Assembly (NCBI RefSeq): GCF_901000735.1 | Contig: NC_081547.1 | Coordinates: 29,499,382 to 29,563,381 of the forward strand | DNA: 64,000 nt | Source of the DNA: Corylus avellana | Taxonomy: Eukaryota > Streptophyta > Magnoliopsida > Fagales > Betulaceae | Direction: 5' to 3' | In this document: positions 61,101 through 64,000 of the stretch, in pieces | Layout: every line of letters begins with the position of its first letter | How positions within the stretch are numbered: the first letter of the stretch is position 1 | Translations under genes and position numbers: made by a program | Notes under the pieces: model-generated | The model's database searches: none | What the model was told of the DNA's origin: nothing | Seen by the model: the letters and a program-made list of their open reading frames with translations, nothing else

Positions 61101-62165
61101 CGTCTATTGATTTATTATTTCATACTCTTTTAAAGCCTCAAATCTGCACCATTGTCCATGGCATACCTTTGCCACTTGTTTAAAGTTTCAACTAAGGCTG
61201 TGAATGTCCTTCAATGTTCATTCTATAACCTATTAAATTGGCATGAGCTTCACATTCACCTGTTTGTAAGGTGAATATGAAGCTCCAAAGCTATCAAAAA
61301 GTACTAACTGGCACTATCTCTCCTTACAAGATTGACATGAAAGTATGTTATATGTTCATCTTAATCTTGTATCAGTTTTTGGTTCGATAATAACATCAAA
61401 ATGAATTGTGATGCAGATTATTGCTGGAATAGTGGAGCATCGGATTTCCGATCAATTTTCTTCTCAGATATTATTTGTAAATATGCTATCTTTTCTTGCT
61501 CGGACAGTCAACTCTTATTGGGGAACTCAGGTTAGAATCATCCTGATGCTCTATATGGTCTAGCCTTTGTCTTTCTGTTTTGTTTCATTTATTCCTTTAC
61601 TTTTTGAATGGATCATATGAAGTTATGGCAACATACACTTCTTTCCAAGAACCAATACAGAAACCTTTCATCACATAATTTTATGTGTATGAAATATGTA
61701 ATTTATTTATTAGATTGCTTATGCTTGTCACAAGAGAAGAAAAGAAAGCCGGCTACCAAAACATTCGTGCATTGTTATTTAAGTAAAACATTTGTTGAAT
61801 CGGTGAATTTATTTTTTGGGTTTTGATTAGTGTGGTGGTTTTGCATTTAGGTTGATCTTAGTTTGCCAGTTTGGTGCTCATGGCTCGGATACTTGCATTG
61901 TACTGTTATTTCAGTCGTGATATCTCTTTCCTGCTGGATCCTCACCCCACCATTAATGCATTTGAATAATATTTTGTCCAATATTTGTTCAATGATGTCT
62001 CTCTCTTTGATGCTGCAGCAATGGGTTGATCTTGCACGGTTTACTGGACTGCAAAGTCGGAGGAGTGGACCACCCTCTTATGAAAGACCAGATTCTCCTA
62101 AACGTGCTGCATTGGGATGCAACAACACAGAAGATGCCACTGTGGATGAAATCAAGAATCCATGA
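55169..62165 (+). CDS. RER6: RETICULATA-RELATED 5/6-type plastid protein (ChaN-like domain plus DUF3411)
   Basis: Seven exons: 55169-55785, 56543-56672, 57368-57898, 59187-59294, 59480-60028, 61417-61530 and 62019-62165 (2196 bases, 731 aa); phases agree. The Arg/Ser-rich N-terminus (about 1-60) looks like a chloroplast transit peptide. A ChaN/DUF399-like domain follows, from [18 protein letters not shown] through [21 protein letters not shown]-terminal RETICULATA (DUF3411) domain has [22 protein letters not shown] and hydrophobic segments such as [20 protein letters not shown]. Reticulata-type proteins sit in the chloroplast envelope and affect mesophyll development; the biochemical role is unknown. 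RER5 cannot be excluded, so the symbol is tentative. The ATG at 55169 is the first in frame. Introns carry a tandem repeat (58304) and an inverted-repeat element (60178). Confidence 0.92.
58304..58384. repeat. Short tandem duplication in RER intron 3
   Basis: ATCCTGGATGATACTTTTTA begins at 58304 and again at 58341, each followed by GGTGTGATTCCAGAAC. The second copy has an extra 7 bases. Confidence 0.85.
60178..60784. mobile_element. About 600-bp inverted-repeat element in RER intron 5
   Basis: The left end AGGGAAATTTTGG and following TTTTTGTGTGTTTTCAAATT pair with the right end, whose reverse complement starts AGGGAAATTTTAAAATATC and later TTTTCATGCGACTTCAATTT. Both arms contain TTAACTC..AGGTTTTT and TTTTCAATTCACTCCTT. 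The core 60415-60530 has GGGTGGC words and a GTGCCCGGGCCGCCCCT hairpin. No coding content. Confidence 0.65.
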
Positions 62166-63110
62166 GGTGAAAATCTGACTTCACAATTTAATACCAATTT
62201 GTATTTCATTCTTTAAAAGCTGCAGAGGAGAGAACTGAAAGAGGTAGATTATGGTCTTTATACTGATTCCATCTCTTCCCTGGCCTGATTGTAAATTGTT
62301 CAATATAGATGTTTCAATTTTGATGAATATAAGGGCAGGACAGTTTCATGTGAGTTTTAGAAAGGAGGTACTAAGAAAGAATATAAAACCGCCATCAAAT
62401 GTTTGAGATCAATGCTCTGGAAGATAAAACGTCCGTACAAATTGTCTTATTTAAATATCGAAATTACCTGTAACATTGCTATTGGCGGAGAATTAGAAGT
62501 TTGGAACTCCTTGAACAAGATATGTGATTATGTGGTGATTGACTGATTGGTGTATTGAATCTGTGGTCTGCAGTTCATTCTTGATTATAATTTACAAGGG
62601 ACCAAAGGTGCATAAATGGAAAGAAGGTCAAATCGAATGTGTCAAATTGAAATTTCTATTTGTAAGACCAAAATTAAAAATTAAAAAAAAAAAAAAAATC
62701 ACTTGAAATTAAAAAAGTTGTAAGGTGTAGGTGACATATTTTTGGCCAATAATTATGTTATGCAAGGCCTATCCATGAATTATAAAAAAATTAGGAAGAG
62801 TGAGAAACAGAAAAAGAAAAAAGAAAAACTTAAAAGAATATATATGAAATTGTTAAAGATCTAACTCACATCAATAATGAGATCTCACAATATATTGAAT
62901 ATTGAGTACAAAACATTAAAAGATGTATAGTTCCAAGAAGGTGAATAGTTGTAACCACTCATAATGATGGTAGTTGTATACTTGTATAGTTGTTATATAT
63001 ATCAATACAATACAATGATCACACAATATTCATGGGGAGAAATGCAATTCTCAAAGCTTACAGAAATGAGTAAAAGGTCATTATTACATCTTTGTTAATG
63101 AGAGTAATCT
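62166..63110. other. Convergent intergenic region
   Basis: Lies between the 3' ends of the RER-type gene and the arogenate dehydrogenase gene. It should include both 3' UTRs; no gene or repeat is recognised. Confidence 0.5.
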
Positions 63111-63692
63111 TCATCGGTGTTTAGCATCGTTCAAATTCTGCTCCTCGTTCATCTTCTCTACCAGCTTCTGTTTGACTTTATTGAAGGCAAGTTCAATGTT
63201 TTCGAGCTGCATTATAAGTAACAAGCCAAACCTTGATTTATTGATTTATAACTTTTCAAAAAAACATAGGCAACTGGTACATACCTCTTGTTGGGCAAAC
63301 CTATTACGTAGAAATAACCCGTTAAACAGATCAAAACTAAGTCTCACGGTGTTCTCTTTCTGCATTTAGTTTTTGATGTTAGTGTGTTTCTTCATTGAAT
63401 TTATTTTTCCTGTGCGGTTATTGAGAAAGGAGGAGGAAAGAAGAGAATATATATACGTACCAAATGAACAAGTGTCTCAAATCCCTTTGTGTCTATAGAT
63501 GTGGACTGGATCTCCATTTCTGATAGTGTCCTGTCCAATTTGGAAGCCTCAGATTTATCATGGTGAGCTTTTTCCAGTTGTTTAAAACATGTTATTAGGT
63601 GGGCTCTACCTGCCAATCACGTGAGTTATAAACTGGCTCCTAGCTGCCATCTTATCATGCTCTTCGCAAGACATTTCCAGCATTTTGCATCC
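63111..63692 (-). CDS. Arogenate/prephenate dehydrogenase (TyrA), last four exons, continues beyond the right edge
   Basis: Makes tyrosine from arogenate with NADP in the plastid. Four short exons on the minus strand: 63610-63692, 63461-63530, 63285-63359 and 63111-63206 (stop at 63111-63113). They splice in frame to GCKMLEMSCEEHDKMAARSQ...THVIGR, then TLSEMEIQSTSIDTKGFETL, then SFDLFNGLFLRNRFAQQELE. These match the C-terminal TyrA dimerisation domain, in which EMSCEEHD-type, the INTKGYETL-type motif and FDLYYGLFMYN are conserved. The NADP-binding domain and upstream exons lie outside the window. The tail after the TyrA domain (EEQNLNDAKHR) looks lineage-specific. It could be arogenate- or prephenate-specific, and an intact gene cannot be proven from this part. 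Confidence 0.82.
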
Positions 63693-63735
63693 CTGATGTA
63701 CAGTTTTGTTACTTCAAAAAGCCTTTGTGCTTTAC

Positions 63736-63791
<56 letters not shown>

Positions 63792-64000
63792 AGCATGTCT
63801 CACGTTTAGTTAAAGTTTCGGCTGGTGAATCGTGTGTAAAACCATTAAACGTTTCATTCTAATCTGGATAACTTCATGACACGTATATGTACACATTTTT
63901 GCCCCTGCTTATATTTTGGTAACAAACTATTTGGATATTATCGTAATAACATATTTCTATCATTGGAATTTGGATTAGTTTCACTTGGATAAAACCTTTA
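63693..64000 (-). other. Intron or upstream part of the TyrA gene at the right edge
   Basis: Follows the acceptor CTGTACATCAG of the first visible TyrA exon, so it should be intron. Holds a (TA)n(GA)n microsatellite; no further exon is visible before the edge. Confidence 0.5.
63734..63787. repeat. Compound (TA)n(GA)n microsatellite
   Basis: About 9 TA units followed by about 17 GA units, in the presumed TyrA intron. Confidence 0.9.

Overview
This window is nuclear DNA of a flowering plant, most likely a woody eudicot (rosid). Genes are split by GT..AG introns, encode plant-specific or plastid-type proteins, and sit in AT-rich spacer full of microsatellites, MITE-like inverted-repeat elements and tRNA-derived SINEs. 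No bacterial, viral, CRISPR, rRNA or intact tRNA features were recognised. Species cannot be fixed from the sequence; a rosid tree is an impression, not a proof.

Layout, left to right. (1) 1-7319, minus strand: two tandem laccase genes. Only exons 1-2 of the first are inside the window; the second is complete (six exons, 581 aa). Their promoter regions are also recognisably duplicated. (2) 7320-15194: gene-free spacer with tandem repeats and small inverted-repeat elements. (3) 15195-19134, plus: sorting nexin 2-type PX-BAR protein. (4) 20382-23065, minus: LRR receptor-like kinase of the IMK2 type with a degenerate catalytic loop. (5) 23066-29173: spacer with nested inverted-repeat elements and a small terminal-direct-repeat (TRIM-like) element. 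(6) 29174-29812, minus: intronless PRA1 family gene. (7) 33174-35544, plus: two-exon plant protein of unknown function. (8) 36608-41585, plus: nine-exon BADC-type protein, a biotin carboxyl carrier-like protein that lacks the biotinylation lysine. (9) 43940-49632, minus: DCD-domain plus kelch-repeat protein with an intron in its 5' UTR. (10) 55169-62165, plus: plastid RETICULATA-RELATED 5/6-type protein (ChaN-like domain plus DUF3411). (11) 63111-63692, minus: last four exons of an arogenate/prephenate dehydrogenase gene that continues past the right edge.

The genes are independent transcription units, not an operon. Three relate to plastid metabolism: BADC damps plastid acetyl-CoA carboxylase, RER5/6 is an envelope-type protein linked to leaf development, and arogenate dehydrogenase makes tyrosine. 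The laccases are secreted apoplastic oxidases, SNX2 and PRA1 serve membrane traffic, and the LRR kinase sits at the plasma membrane. The BADC-RER pair may be ancient microsynteny.

The most distinctive non-coding content is a set of inverted-repeat elements, several with clear 9-bp target-site duplications. Several with different ends carry the same kind of GGGTGG...CCACCC hairpin-rich core. Exon boundaries were placed by reading frame, GT/AG sites and remembered family sequence; all junctions of the complete genes keep the frame.
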